A DNA stretch of 50,705 nucleotides from Bacteroidales bacterium (lineage in GTDB: Bacteria > Bacteroidota > Bacteroidia > Bacteroidales > VadinHA17), in the NCBI GenBank assembly GCA_025358645.1, contig JANYIW010000241.1:1-50705 (forward strand), in the 5' to 3' direction. The first letter of the stretch is position 1. Every line of letters starts with the position of its first letter. The notes under the pieces were generated by a model. The model was given only the letters and a program-made list of their open reading frames with translations. It did no database searches and was not told the DNA's origin. Shown in pieces: positions 42,592-50,705 of the stretch. Position numbers and translations under genes: made by a program.

Positions 42592-43917
42592 TCAGATCTC
42601 GCCAGGAGAATAGTCTTCAAGGATCTCTTTCACTTTATGCAGGAATTTCCCGGCCAGCGCACCATCGATAACTCTGTGGTCATAACTTAATGAAAGTATC
42701 ATTACCTGCCGGATAGCTATCATGTCTCCATCAGGGGTTTCTATAACTACCGGAGTTTTTCTAACAACTCCTGTTCCCAGTATTGCAGCCTGCGGCTGAT
42801 TAATTATAGGCGTTCCTGCAAGATTATTATAGCTCCCAAAATTTGTGATGGTAAAGGTACCTCCGGTAATTTCATCAGGCTTTAATTTATTGGTTCTGGC
42901 TCTTTCTGCAAGATCATTGACAGTTTTTGCCAGTCCCGTAAGGCTCTTCTCGTTTGCATTTTTTATTACCGGGACAATCAGGTTACCATTGGGCAACGCG
43001 GTGGCCATGCCGATATTAATGTTTTTCTTTTTAATGATATTGTCCCCGTCAACTGATATATTAACCATTGGGAATTCATAAAGAGCTTTAGCAACAGCAT
43101 CAATAAAAATAGGGGTGAGAGTGAGTTTTTGTCCTTCAACAGCCAGAAACTTATCCTTGTTCGCATTTCTCCAGTTTACCAGGCGAGTCACATCAGCATC
43201 AATAAATGATGTAACATGTGGTGATGTTCTTTTTGACATAACCATGTGTTCTGCAATAATCTTACGGATCCTGTCCATCGGGATTATTTCATCCCCTTGC
43301 GACCTTGAAACAGGCATTGTCTCCTTCTTTGCGGGCTTTACTATATTTGAAGCTTCCACAACTTCTTCAATATCAGGAGATTTTAATGTTTCTTTTTCAG
43401 AATTCCTCTCTTCAAGGATTTTTAAGATATCATCTTTCGTTATCCTTCCATCCATTCCTGTTCCTGTTGTTTTGTCAAGATCTGTGTAACTTATTCCTTC
43501 GCGTGCGGCAATACTTCTGACAAGTGGTGATACAAATTTTCCGGAAGGTGTCCGACTTTTCATCTCATGCGATAAAACTTCAATCTCAGTTTTTTCCTTT
43601 TTTACCGAATCAATAGTTTCACGGACTCTCTCAACCTCTTTGTCAACCTTTTTCAGGTCCTCACGGGTCGGTACAATTTCATTTTCAATCACAGCCAATA
43701 TGTCGCCAATTTTTGCAATTGAACCCTCTTTCGCTAAAATTGAGACTATTGTACCTGCTATAGGCGCCGGGACTTCAGAATCCACTTTATCTGTTGCTAC
43801 CTCAACCAGCGGATCATCTTCTTTAACCTGTGCACCTACTGTAACCAGCCATTTATTAATTGTTGCTTCAATTACTCCTTCTCCCATTGCAGGTAATGTG
43901 ATATTCAACTTTGCCAT
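42592..43917 (-). CDS. Dihydrolipoyllysine acyltransferase, E2 of a 2-oxo-acid dehydrogenase complex
   Basis: 441-residue core subunit that carries acyl groups on lipoate and transfers them to CoA. In order: one lipoyl domain (about 1-75, lipoylated Lys in EVATDKVDSEVPAP), a linker, the E3/E1-binding domain (FVSPLVRSIAAREGISYTDL, about 125-160) and the catalytic domain (about 205-440). The active-site motif LSYDHRVIDGALAGKF has the catalytic His. The E1 and E3 genes are not adjacent. Pyruvate, branched-chain or 2-oxoglutarate specificity cannot be decided, though the single lipoyl domain and general sequence suit a branched-chain or pyruvate-type complex. Confidence 0.92.
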   Translation of the reverse strand: MAKLNITLPAMGEGVIEATINKWLVTVGAQVKEDDPLVEVATDKVDSEVPAPIAGTIVSILAKEGSIAKIGDILAVIENEIVPTREDLKKVDKEVERVRETIDSVKKEKTEIEVLSHEMKSRTPSGKFVSPLVRSIAAREGISYTDLDKTTGTGMDGRITKDDILKILEERNSEKETLKSPDIEEVVEASNIVKPAKKETMPVSRSQGDEIIPMDRIRKIIAEHMVMSKRTSPHVTSFIDADVTRLVNWRNANKDKFLAVEGQKLTLTPIFIDAVAKALYEFPMVNISVDGDNIIKKKNINIGMATALPNGNLIVPVIKNANEKSLTGLAKTVNDLAERARTNKLKPDEITGGTFTITNFGSYNNLAGTPIINQPQAAILGTGVVRKTPVVIETPDGDMIAIRQVMILSLSYDHRVIDGALAGKFLHKVKEILEDYSPGEI

Positions 43918-44028
43918 ATAATTTACATATAAATTTTCTTACTTATTAAACAACCGGATTGACGAAATGTTTCAGATTTCCGTTTCATGGTGAAACAATT
44001 AAATTCGAAAGAAATTTTTTAACTGAGG

Positions 44029-44646
44029 TTAACATTGCTGGTATGGATTTCTGTTATTGATCGCTCGTCCCAGGGTAATCTCATCAGTATATTCAAGTTC
44101 ATCTCCAATAGCAACGCCTCTGGCAAGTGTTGTCATGGGTATATTATATTTGTTCAACCTTTTAAACAGATAATAGTTGGTAGTGTCTCCCTCCATCGTA
44201 GTGCTCAATGCAAGAATTATCTCACTTATACCACCAGACATTACTTTTTCTTCAAGATTGTTAATTTTCAGATCAGCTGGACCTATTCCATCTATTGGTG
44301 ATATTATACCCCCGAGAACATGATACAATCCCTTAAACTGCCTTGTGTTTTCAATTGCCATCACGTCCTGAATGTTTTCCACTACACAGATTACTGATCT
44401 CTCCCTCTTGTTATCTTTGCAGATATTGCATATCTCAGTATCTGAAATGTTGTTGCAGATCTTGCAATAGTGAATCTCTTCATGAAGTTTGATAATGCTC
44501 TGCCCAAACTTTCTTACTTCTTCAGAATCTCTCCTTAACAGATTCATAACCAACCTGAAGGCTGTCTTTCTTCCCACTCCCGGAAGAGAAGCAAATTCAT
44601 TGACTGCATTTTCCAGGAGCCTGGAAGGAAATTCAGTAAAACTCAT
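44029..44646 (-). CDS. recR: Recombination mediator RecR
   Basis: 205-residue partner of RecF/RecO that helps load RecA at gaps. The N-terminal helix-hairpin-helix region ([22 protein letters not shown]) is followed by the four-cysteine zinc finger ([17 protein letters not shown]). The TOPRIM domain ([33 protein letters not shown]) and the C-terminal Walker-like/conserved end ([22 protein letters not shown]) follow. Length is normal for the family. It lies 111 nt upstream of the E2 gene on the same strand and is divergent from the symporter gene. Confidence 0.96.
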   Translation of the reverse strand: MSFTEFPSRLLENAVNEFASLPGVGRKTAFRLVMNLLRRDSEEVRKFGQSIIKLHEEIHYCKICNNISDTEICNICKDNKRERSVICVVENIQDVMAIENTRQFKGLYHVLGGIISPIDGIGPADLKINNLEEKVMSGGISEIILALSTTMEGDTTNYYLFKRLNKYNIPMTTLARGVAIGDELEYTDEITLGRAINNRNPYQQC

Positions 44647-44757
44647 GACAAAAATATTTTAGACAAAATTAGTTCATTTTTCCGGTGTTATTAAACTGGC
44701 AGAGAATTTTTTGTCTTCCTTTGTTTTTGTTATTCTTGTAAAATAATTGACTCTGAA

Positions 44758-46212
44758 ATGTCGCCTATCTTAATACTTGGATTATTTCTGATCTATACAT
44801 TGGTTTTATTTGCAGTTACCTGGTTCACTGCGCGGAAAGCCGACAGCCAGTCATTTTTTATTGGTAACAAAGTATCTCCATGGTTTGTGGTTGCGTATGG
44901 AATGATAGGCGCTTCACTTTCAGGGGTTACATTCATGTCGGTGCCAGGATGGGTAAAAGATACTCAGTTCAGTTATATGGTTGTTGTTTTAGGCTACCTG
45001 TTCGGTTACTTTGTTATTGCACTTGTCTTACTCCCTTTATATTACAGGTTAAAACTGACATCTATTTATTCCTATCTGGAACAAAGGTTTGGATACTGGT
45101 CATATAAAACAGGCGCAGGGTTTTTTATATTATCCAGGACTCTTGGCGCCTCATTGCGTATGTTTCTGGTCATAAACGTTCTTCAGATTTTTGTTTTTGA
45201 CGCGTGGAATGTACCATTCTGGATTAATGTTCTTATATTCATCATTCTAATCATTCTTTATACCTTAAAAGGAGGAATCAGGACAATAATATGGACTGAT
45301 ACTTTGCAGACGACTTTTATGCTTCTGGCTGTGGTACTATCAGTAATTTACATTGGAAAAAATCTGCATACGCCTCTTATTAAACTGGTTTCCATCGTAA
45401 AAGAGAGTTCCATGTCGAATATGTTCATAACTGACTGGCATCATCCAAGATTTTTTCTGAAACAATTTTTTAGCGGAATGTTTATTACGATTGTTATGAC
45501 AGGTCTGGACCAGGAGATGATGCAAAAAAATCTCAGTTGCAGAAATATAAAAGAGGCACAGAAGAATATGTTTACATTCAGTGGGATATTGGTTGTAGTA
45601 AATCTGCTATTCCTGTTCCTTGGAGCCCTTCTGCTTATCTTTATCCAGAATAAGGGCTTGACAATAACTTCAAGTGACGATATATTTCCAACAGTTGCAA
45701 TCAGGTATCTTGGTCCGGTAGCCGGTGTAGTATTTCTCATAGGACTTATCTCCGCGGCATTCCCAAGTGCAGATGGGGCATTGACTTCTCTCACGACTTG
45801 TGTGAGTATCGATTTTTTGGGTCTAGAACGAAGAGAAGGTATTTCAGAAAAGACAAAGACAAGGATAAGATACGCTGTTCACCTGACTATTGCACTGGTG
45901 TTTTTTATTAGTGTGTTGATGTTCAGCGCTTTGAATGACAGGGCAGTAATTGATAAGCTTTTTACAATTGCAGGATATACTTATGGCCCATTACTGGGAT
46001 TATATTCCTTCGGATTGTTTACAAAAAGAATAGTAAATGATAGGATAACACCGGCTATAGCGATTTTTTCACCTGTTGTCTGTTTCTTTCTCAGTAAATA
46101 TTCAATAGAGTTGTTTAACGGGTATGAATTCGGATTTGAATTGCTTCTCCTTAACGGGCTACTGACTTTTGTCGGGTTATATTTTTTCAGCAAAAAACCA
46201 CGCAGGGCTTAA
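44758..46212 (+). CDS. Sodium:solute symporter family transporter
   Basis: 484-residue inner-membrane protein of the SSS family with about 13 hydrophobic segments. Hallmarks are FFIGNKVSPWFVVAYGMIGASLSGVTFMSVPGW near the N-terminus, GGIRTIIWTDTLQTTFML, a sodium-site region LISAAFPSADGALTSLTTCVSIDFL and FTIAGYTYGPLLGLYSFGLF. The substrate is not predictable by eye; family members carry sugars, amino acids, sialic acid or short acids. Its 3' end meets the convergent DUF6048 gene 39 nt away, across a GC-rich low-complexity stretch. Confidence 0.92.
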   Translation: MSPILILGLFLIYTLVLFAVTWFTARKADSQSFFIGNKVSPWFVVAYGMIGASLSGVTFMSVPGWVKDTQFSYMVVVLGYLFGYFVIALVLLPLYYRLKLTSIYSYLEQRFGYWSYKTGAGFFILSRTLGASLRMFLVINVLQIFVFDAWNVPFWINVLIFIILIILYTLKGGIRTIIWTDTLQTTFMLLAVVLSVIYIGKNLHTPLIKLVSIVKESSMSNMFITDWHHPRFFLKQFFSGMFITIVMTGLDQEMMQKNLSCRNIKEAQKNMFTFSGILVVVNLLFLFLGALLLIFIQNKGLTITSSDDIFPTVAIRYLGPVAGVVFLIGLISAAFPSADGALTSLTTCVSIDFLGLERREGISEKTKTRIRYAVHLTIALVFFISVLMFSALNDRAVIDKLFTIAGYTYGPLLGLYSFGLFTKRIVNDRITPAIAIFSPVVCFFLSKYSIELFNGYEFGFELLLLNGLLTFVGLYFFSKKPRRA

Positions 46213-46300
46213 TTCTCCGGTTCGCGGCTTGCGGCTTTCGGTACGCGGCGTCTATTGCCTGATACCTGATCCCTGTTGCTTGTTGTCTGTAGTACCAGTA
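46213..46300. repeat. Low-complexity element between convergent genes, reaching into the DUF6048 3' end
   Basis: 46217-46247 is built of CGG/GCGG-type units (CGGTTCGCGGCTTGCGGC, CGGTACGCGG), unlike the AT-rich surroundings. It runs on into CTGATACCTGATCCCTG and TTGCTTGTTGTCTG, which have the look of simple-sequence intergenic repeats. The second half encodes the last residues of the DUF6048 protein. Confidence 0.5.
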
Positions 46301-47013
46301 TCATTGGTATCATCAGTTTCTACAGGAACCTCTTTTTTCATTATTGCCTTTATCTTTTTATATGGGATGTTCCAGACAATATAATAGTTCATGGCCGCAC
46401 TGATTGTTTTTGTGCCATCGCCGAACCCCGGGAAATATACTGGCTTGAGGTCTTTACCAGTACCGGTATAAAGCAACATCCTGAGACTTATTGACCATCC
46501 CATACTGAAATTTTTGAAAATTTCTGCCCTCACGCCGGGTGATACTTCGATGAAATGTCCCCAGTAATTTTTTTTGGGGATATAAGAAGATGTTGTACCC
46601 CAGTAGTTTGTCTTTTCAAAGAATGGAACTTCGGAAGTGAACCGGCTTAAACCGTATCTCAACCCAATTCCTGTATAATACTTACCTAACGACTTATCAG
46701 GTTTTAGCAGGTTAAAGTCCATACCTAAACGGACAAAACTTCCTTTATTCAAATAAGCATAATTATACTGGTTGTATTTGTAATTGAGGTAGCCCGCGGC
46801 AAACACGACTGATCGCTTTTCATCAAGATCTACAGAAATATATCCTTCAGCATTCAAAATATTTTTATCAGAGTAATGTATTGCAGGGCCAGATATCTCT
46901 ATTCCAATCTTAATTTTAAGCGTAATAGGGATTGTGTCCTGGGCCTGAAGCTGAATCAAACTGCAAATCAGGAAAAGCAGGAGGTTAATAAAATATGCGA
47001 ATGTTCTCCACAT
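46252..47013 (-). CDS. DUF6048 family outer-membrane beta-barrel protein
   Basis: 253 residues with a Sec signal peptide (ending QLQAQD) and a pattern of alternating beta-strands: RSVVFAAGYLNYKYNQYN, YYTGIGLRYGLSRFTSE, FSMGWSISLRMLL. I recognise it as the DUF6048 family, usually next to DUF6452 in Bacteroidota, from memory. The C-terminal about 25 residues (rich in D, T, G, Q) lie in the simple-sequence element and are unlikely to be part of the fold. The start overlaps the upstream DUF6452 gene by 29 nt, so the two are probably translated together. Function unknown. Confidence 0.82.
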   Translation of the reverse strand: MWRTFAYFINLLLFLICSLIQLQAQDTIPITLKIKIGIEISGPAIHYSDKNILNAEGYISVDLDEKRSVVFAAGYLNYKYNQYNYAYLNKGSFVRLGMDFNLLKPDKSLGKYYTGIGLRYGLSRFTSEVPFFEKTNYWGTTSSYIPKKNYWGHFIEVSPGVRAEIFKNFSMGWSISLRMLLYTGTGKDLKPVYFPGFGDGTKTISAAMNYYIVWNIPYKKIKAIMKKEVPVETDDTNDTGTTDNKQQGSGIRQ

Positions 47014-47452
47014 TTAAATTTGTTATAGTCTGGTTACTGATATATATGCCTTTGATGAAGTTTTTAGAATATACAAGTGCTGTGTCGAGTTGATGATAAA
47101 ATGTATATCCACATTCTTTGGAAACAAAATGAGGGTAGCTGCTATATCGGAATTCAATAGTATCAGCGACTCCTTTTATTTTAATAATAAATATGCAACT
47201 TTGCGAGGAGGAATTCAATGGCATAAGTGCAGGTTGTACTTTTGGTTTTTGATTATAAATAATTGAATCCCTGTTTATCCCATAAAGAGTCAGAGTATCG
47301 GGAGGAAGAAGTTTCTTTGTTGTATTATCGTAAAACGAGGCTTTCAGATATGATTCTGTCTCCTCCAGACATGATCCTGCTGTACATGAAAGCAATAACA
47401 GAATAATTACTGGCACGATAATAAAAAGGCTTCCCGGAATAAATTTTCTCAT
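46985..47452 (-). CDS. DUF6452 family lipoprotein
   Basis: 155 residues with a lipoprotein-like signal (IILLLLSCTAGSCLEE) and a compact beta-rich domain: LKASFYDNTTKKLLPPDTLTLYG, SCIFIIKIKGVADTIEFRYSSYPHFVSKECGY. The pairing with the overlapping DUF6048 gene supports the assignment to DUF6452, which is from memory. No function is known. alaS lies 58 nt downstream of its start on the same strand, reading in from the right. Confidence 0.82.
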   Translation of the reverse strand: MRKFIPGSLFIIVPVIILLLLSCTAGSCLEETESYLKASFYDNTTKKLLPPDTLTLYGINRDSIIYNQKPKVQPALMPLNSSSQSCIFIIKIKGVADTIEFRYSSYPHFVSKECGYTFYHQLDTALVYSKNFIKGIYISNQTITNLNVENIRIFY

Positions 47453-47510
47453 TGTTAGTTTGAAAGCCTCAAAATTATAAAAATTTTAGTGTGATCTGCA
47501 ATGACAGTGT

Positions 47511-50168
47511 CTATTGGATTAAAAAATTGTTGGAACTCAGGTAGATTCTTAAGTACTCCGCTGCTTTTGCAAGGGCAAGTTGAATCCCTTCAGGATTTTT
47601 TCCTCCTGCAGTAGCCAATGAGTCTTGTCCTCCACCACCTCCGTTAATTTCACCGGAGATTTCCTTTATTATTGCAACTGCACTAATGTTCCTGCTTTTA
47701 ATAAGATCGTCGCTTACCATCACCAGCAAATTCGCTTTTCCACCGTTCTCTGATCCGATAACCAGGATAGTGTTTTCTGAAGAAGTTCTGATCTTATATG
47801 CTACATTCTTCAATATATCAACTGAACCGGCTTCGATCTGCCCGGATACAAATCTTATATTATTAAAATTAACAGCTTTGTCAACCAGTTCTTTCATTCT
47901 GGTTGTAACTGATTGAATCTGGAATTTCTCTACGCTCTTCTTAAGTGAATTATATTCTGTTATTAACTTTTCAACACTCTCGGTTATTCTACCTGTACTT
48001 TTTAGTAGTGTGGCAACCTCATCAACTATTTTCAACTTCTCATTAATATATTCATCAGCTTTTGAGGCAGTTACCGCTTCAATTCTTCTTATACCGGCTG
48101 CAATAGCGCCTTCTGATACAATTTTTACTATTCCGATACTTCCGGTAGCCTTAACATGCGTTCCCCCACACAGTTCTATCGATTTTCCAAATTCAACAAC
48201 TCTCACCCGATCACCGTACTTTTCTCCAAAAAGAGCCATCGCACCCATTGACCTGGCTTTTTCCATAGAAACTCCCTCGGTTATCTTACTGACATAATTA
48301 TCTCTTACCATCTGGTTTACTTTTTCTTCAACCTTTGATAATTCCTCTGTACTCAATTTGCTGAAATGGCTAAAGTCAAAACGTAGACGATCAGGAGTTA
48401 CAAGGGAGCCTTTTTGTTCAACATGATTTCCCAAAACAGAGCGTAACGCAAAATGAATCAAGTGAGTAGCAGTATGGTTATTAGCAGTCATCAGCCGTTT
48501 TTCAAGATCGACAGTTGCATTGAAAACTACTGTTAGCTCAGAAGGCAATCTGCTTGCAATATGTAGTATAAGGTTATTCTCTTTAATAGTATCTGTGATA
48601 GCAATTTTTTCTTTTACTGATGCTATAAACCCTGTATCGCCGGTCTGTCCACCTGACTCAGCATAAAATGGAGTTTTATTAAAGACAAATTGGAAATTCT
48701 CTTTTCCTTTTACCTTAACGCTACGGTATTTTGTTATGAACACTTCATCCTCGGTCTTGGTATAACCTGTGAATTCAGTTCCGTCAGTTTCTTTTACAAC
48801 TATCCAGTCAGCTGCTTCAACTGAAGCATCTTCGCGCGAGCGGCGCTTCTGGTTCTTCATCTCTTCTTCAAAACCTTGCATATCAAGATGCATATCGTTC
48901 TCTTTAAGAATAAGCTGCGTAAGGTCAACAGGAAACCCGAAAGTATCGTACATCTCAAAAGCTACTTTTCCCGGGAGTACATTCTTATGTTCTTTTCTGA
49001 GATCGGTAATCATCTTTTCTATCATTTTCAAACCTTTTCCAAGAGTCTTCAAAAAGGCAGTCTCTTCTTCAAAGATTATTTTCGCGATCTGATCTTTCCC
49101 TGATTGTAGTTCAGGATATTGATTCCCCATGTTGGCAGCAAGCACAGGTACGAGACGGTACATAAATGGTTCCTCGATACCCAGATTATTGTATCCATAT
49201 CTGACTGCACGCCGGAGTATTCTTCTTATAACATAACCAGCTTTATTATTTGAAGGAAGCTGGCCGTCAGCTATTGAGAATGCAACAGCTCTAAGATGAT
49301 CTGCAACGACACGGAGTGCAATATCCCATTTTTCATTAGCCCCGTATTCTTTGCTGGTAATCGAAGATATTTCCTTCATAATATCCTGGAAAATATCAGT
49401 CTCATAATTCGATTTTTTGCCCTGCACAACCATGCAGAGTCTCTCGAAGCCCATACCTGTATCTACATGTTTAGAGGGAAGTTGTTCGAGTACACCATCG
49501 CTCATCCGGTTATATTGGATAAAGACAAGGTTCCAGATTTCAATTACCTGTGGATGACCTTTATTAACCAGATCTTTCCCTGGTATTTTTTTTCTCTCAT
49601 CATCGTCCCGGATATCTACATGGATTTCAGAACATGGACCACATGGACCTGTTTCACCCATCTCCCAGAAGTTATCCTTTTTTGATCCCTCAATAATCCT
49701 GCCTTCCGGTTTTGCAAAACACTTTTCCCAATATTTGAAGGCTTCATTATCCCGCGGTACATTATCTTCTTTACTCCCTTCAAATATTGTTGCATACAAT
49801 CGGTCTTCAGATATCCCCAGCTTTTTCACAAGCAATTCCCATCCCCATTCAATCGCCTCTTTTTTAAAATAATCGCCAAACGACCAGTTACCAAGCATTT
49901 CAAACATTGTATGGTGGTAGGTATCGTGTCCAACCTCTTCCAGATCATTATGTTTTCCGGATACTCTTAAACATTTCTGTGAGTTAGCAACTCTTTTGTT
50001 CACAGCCAGCCGGTTCCCAAGGAATATGTCTTTGAACTGATTCATCCCTGCATTTGTAAACATAAGGGTGGGATCATTCTTAACCACCATTGGCGCTGAT
50101 GGTACAATAAGATGACCTTTGGACTCGAAAAAATCAAAAAATAATTGTCTGAGTTTCTGTGAATTCAT
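47511..50168 (-). CDS. alaS: Alanyl-tRNA synthetase
   Basis: Charges tRNA-Ala with alanine and edits mischarged Ser/Gly. The frame opens at 50189, but ATG 50168 (MNSQKLRQLFFDFFESKGH) matches the family start and gives 885 residues. Class II aminoacylation domain (PSAPMVVKNDPTLMFTNAGM, HHTMFEMLGNWSFGDYF, GETGPCGPCSEIH, ADHLRAVAFSIADG), editing domain with zinc/active-site motifs HTATH and CGGTH, and the C-terminal glycine-rich DHHA1 domain (NGGGGGQDSLATAGGK). All expected parts are present and intact. The M23 peptidase gene is divergent, 191 nt upstream. Confidence 0.97.
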   Translation of the reverse strand: MNSQKLRQLFFDFFESKGHLIVPSAPMVVKNDPTLMFTNAGMNQFKDIFLGNRLAVNKRVANSQKCLRVSGKHNDLEEVGHDTYHHTMFEMLGNWSFGDYFKKEAIEWGWELLVKKLGISEDRLYATIFEGSKEDNVPRDNEAFKYWEKCFAKPEGRIIEGSKKDNFWEMGETGPCGPCSEIHVDIRDDDERKKIPGKDLVNKGHPQVIEIWNLVFIQYNRMSDGVLEQLPSKHVDTGMGFERLCMVVQGKKSNYETDIFQDIMKEISSITSKEYGANEKWDIALRVVADHLRAVAFSIADGQLPSNNKAGYVIRRILRRAVRYGYNNLGIEEPFMYRLVPVLAANMGNQYPELQSGKDQIAKIIFEEETAFLKTLGKGLKMIEKMITDLRKEHKNVLPGKVAFEMYDTFGFPVDLTQLILKENDMHLDMQGFEEEMKNQKRRSREDASVEAADWIVVKETDGTEFTGYTKTEDEVFITKYRSVKVKGKENFQFVFNKTPFYAESGGQTGDTGFIASVKEKIAITDTIKENNLILHIASRLPSELTVVFNATVDLEKRLMTANNHTATHLIHFALRSVLGNHVEQKGSLVTPDRLRFDFSHFSKLSTEELSKVEEKVNQMVRDNYVSKITEGVSMEKARSMGAMALFGEKYGDRVRVVEFGKSIELCGGTHVKATGSIGIVKIVSEGAIAAGIRRIEAVTASKADEYINEKLKIVDEVATLLKSTGRITESVEKLITEYNSLKKSVEKFQIQSVTTRMKELVDKAVNFNNIRFVSGQIEAGSVDILKNVAYKIRTSSENTILVIGSENGGKANLLVMVSDDLIKSRNISAVAIIKEISGEINGGGGGQDSLATAGGKNPEGIQLALAKAAEYLRIYLSSNNFLIQ

Positions 50169-50291
50169 ATTCATTAAGTTATTCATCAAAAAAATAAGTT
50201 TAAAAAATCATTTTTTAAAAAATGTAACATTTATAACTGATATTCGTTAAATACCTATCGGTTTGTCAAATATTCACACTTAAAAATTAGC

Positions 50292-50322
50292 TTGTAAAAT
50301 TAGTTTATTTGGTTTAGATTTG
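50292..50322 (+). promoter_or_regulatory. Promoter of the M23 peptidase gene
   Basis: TTG (50292-50294), a 20-nt spacer and TAGATTTG (50315-50322) match the Bacteroidota consensus in sequence and spacing. Start of transcription is expected near 50329, about 31 nt before the TTG start codon. Confidence 0.65.
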
Positions 50323-50359
50323 TCAAATGCGAAAATAAAAATTCAAAAACAGTCTGCCT

Positions 50360-50705
50360 TTGCCCAGAAATCGCGACAAATACATCCTTGACTTATCCGA
50401 TCTGCAATATAAGCGGATCAGGTTGCCATGGAAAGTGAAGTTTTTACGGATCTTATTGTGGTTTTCCCTTTCGATAGCAGTTACCTTGCTGTATAGTGCT
50501 GCGTTCAGAAGCCTGTTTGGTTCACCGAAGGAAAAACTCCTGACCAGGCAGATTGAAAATCTTAAACTTCAGTATTCGCTTATAGGCAGGCAGTTGGATA
50601 ACTCCTTCAGCACCCTTGACGGATTAAGGCTTTCAGATGACAAGCGTTACAGACCAATACTCGACATGGATAGTATTCCTGAATCCTACAGAAAAGCAGG
50701 ATACG
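50360..50705 (+). CDS. M23-family peptidase (membrane-anchored), N-terminal part, cut by window edge
   Basis: The frame is open from just after a TAA at 50336-50338 to the window end and contains no early ATG; TTG 50360 is the best start (CTG 50354 is possible). 115 codons are visible. After a short cytoplasmic part comes one membrane helix (ILLWFSLSIAVTLLYSAAF), then SPKEKLLTRQIENLKLQYSL (coiled coil) and MDSIPESYRKAGY. This layout and the IPES-RKAG motif are typical of the Bacteroidota M23 peptidases that lie beside alaS. The catalytic LytM domain itself is outside the window. Confidence 0.8.
   Translation, partial: MPRNRDKYILDLSDLQYKRIRLPWKVKFLRILLWFSLSIAVTLLYSAAFRSLFGSPKEKLLTRQIENLKLQYSLIGRQLDNSFSTLDGLRLSDDKRYRPILDMDSIPESYRKAGY

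Noticed and set aside
43982-43996. GTTTCA-TGG-TGAAAC hairpin between recR and the E2 gene as a terminator
   Set aside because: Short AT-rich stem with a three-base loop and no T-tract in the minus-strand direction.

Overview
The window looks like an ordinary chromosomal stretch of a Bacteroidota (Bacteroidales-like) genome. Evidence: a SusC/SusD pair, SpII lipoproteins with short lipoboxes, families largely confined to this phylum (GWxTD, DUF6048/DUF6452, TPR-PD40-OmpA proteins), weak or absent Shine-Dalgarno sequences, and several promoters of the Bacteroidota type (TTG, about 19-21 nt, TAnnTTTG). Base composition is AT-rich, in the high thirties of percent GC where sampled by hand. I cannot assign a genus.

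Layout. 1-1.2 kb: minus-strand D12-class DNA adenine methyltransferase plus the first 25 codons of a gene running off the left edge, possibly the partner nuclease of a restriction-modification system. 1.2-5.6 kb: lipoprotein of unknown function, YbdG-type mechanosensitive channel and an atypical transaldolase. 5.5-10.5 kb: minus-strand run of ABC-F ATPase, acyl-ACP thioesterase, GWxTD lipoprotein and RlmB. 10.6-15.2 kb: RlmD, a SpoIIE/PP2C phosphatase and an OLD-like ATPase whose TOPRIM catalytic residues appear lost. 15.3 kb: tRNA-Ser(GCU) with a structured tail. 15.7-24.9 kb: polysaccharide utilisation locus with susC, susD, an Ig-LamG surface lipoprotein and two GH144/glycoamylase-like enzymes, most simply read as a beta-1,2-glucan locus. 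25.1-28.6 kb: a coiled-coil lipoprotein ending in an AAKP-repeat, lysine-terminated tail, followed by two YkuD L,D-transpeptidases and a third paralogue that appears to have lost the catalytic His and Cys. 28.7-33.9 kb: CNT nucleoside transporter, tRNA-Ser(CGA), M3 peptidase lipoprotein, RlmN and a GNAT. 34.0-42.3 kb: four tandem TPR + PD40-propeller proteins with different C-terminal modules (OmpA plus SPOR-like, SPOR-like, none, transmembrane). 42.6-50.7 kb: 2-oxo-acid dehydrogenase E2, RecR, sodium:solute symporter, DUF6048, DUF6452, AlaS and the start of an M23 peptidase.

How the genes may work together. Much of the window concerns the cell envelope: the lipoprotein/L,D-transpeptidase group (25.1-28.6 kb) and the TPR-PD40 group (34.0-42.3 kb) both combine outer-membrane or periplasmic proteins with peptidoglycan-directed modules. 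The first group is the best candidate for an undescribed system: it has the parts expected of a Braun-lipoprotein-like outer-membrane tether, though this is inference from sequence and neighbourhood. All coordinates, alignments and domain calls were made by eye; no database search was run.
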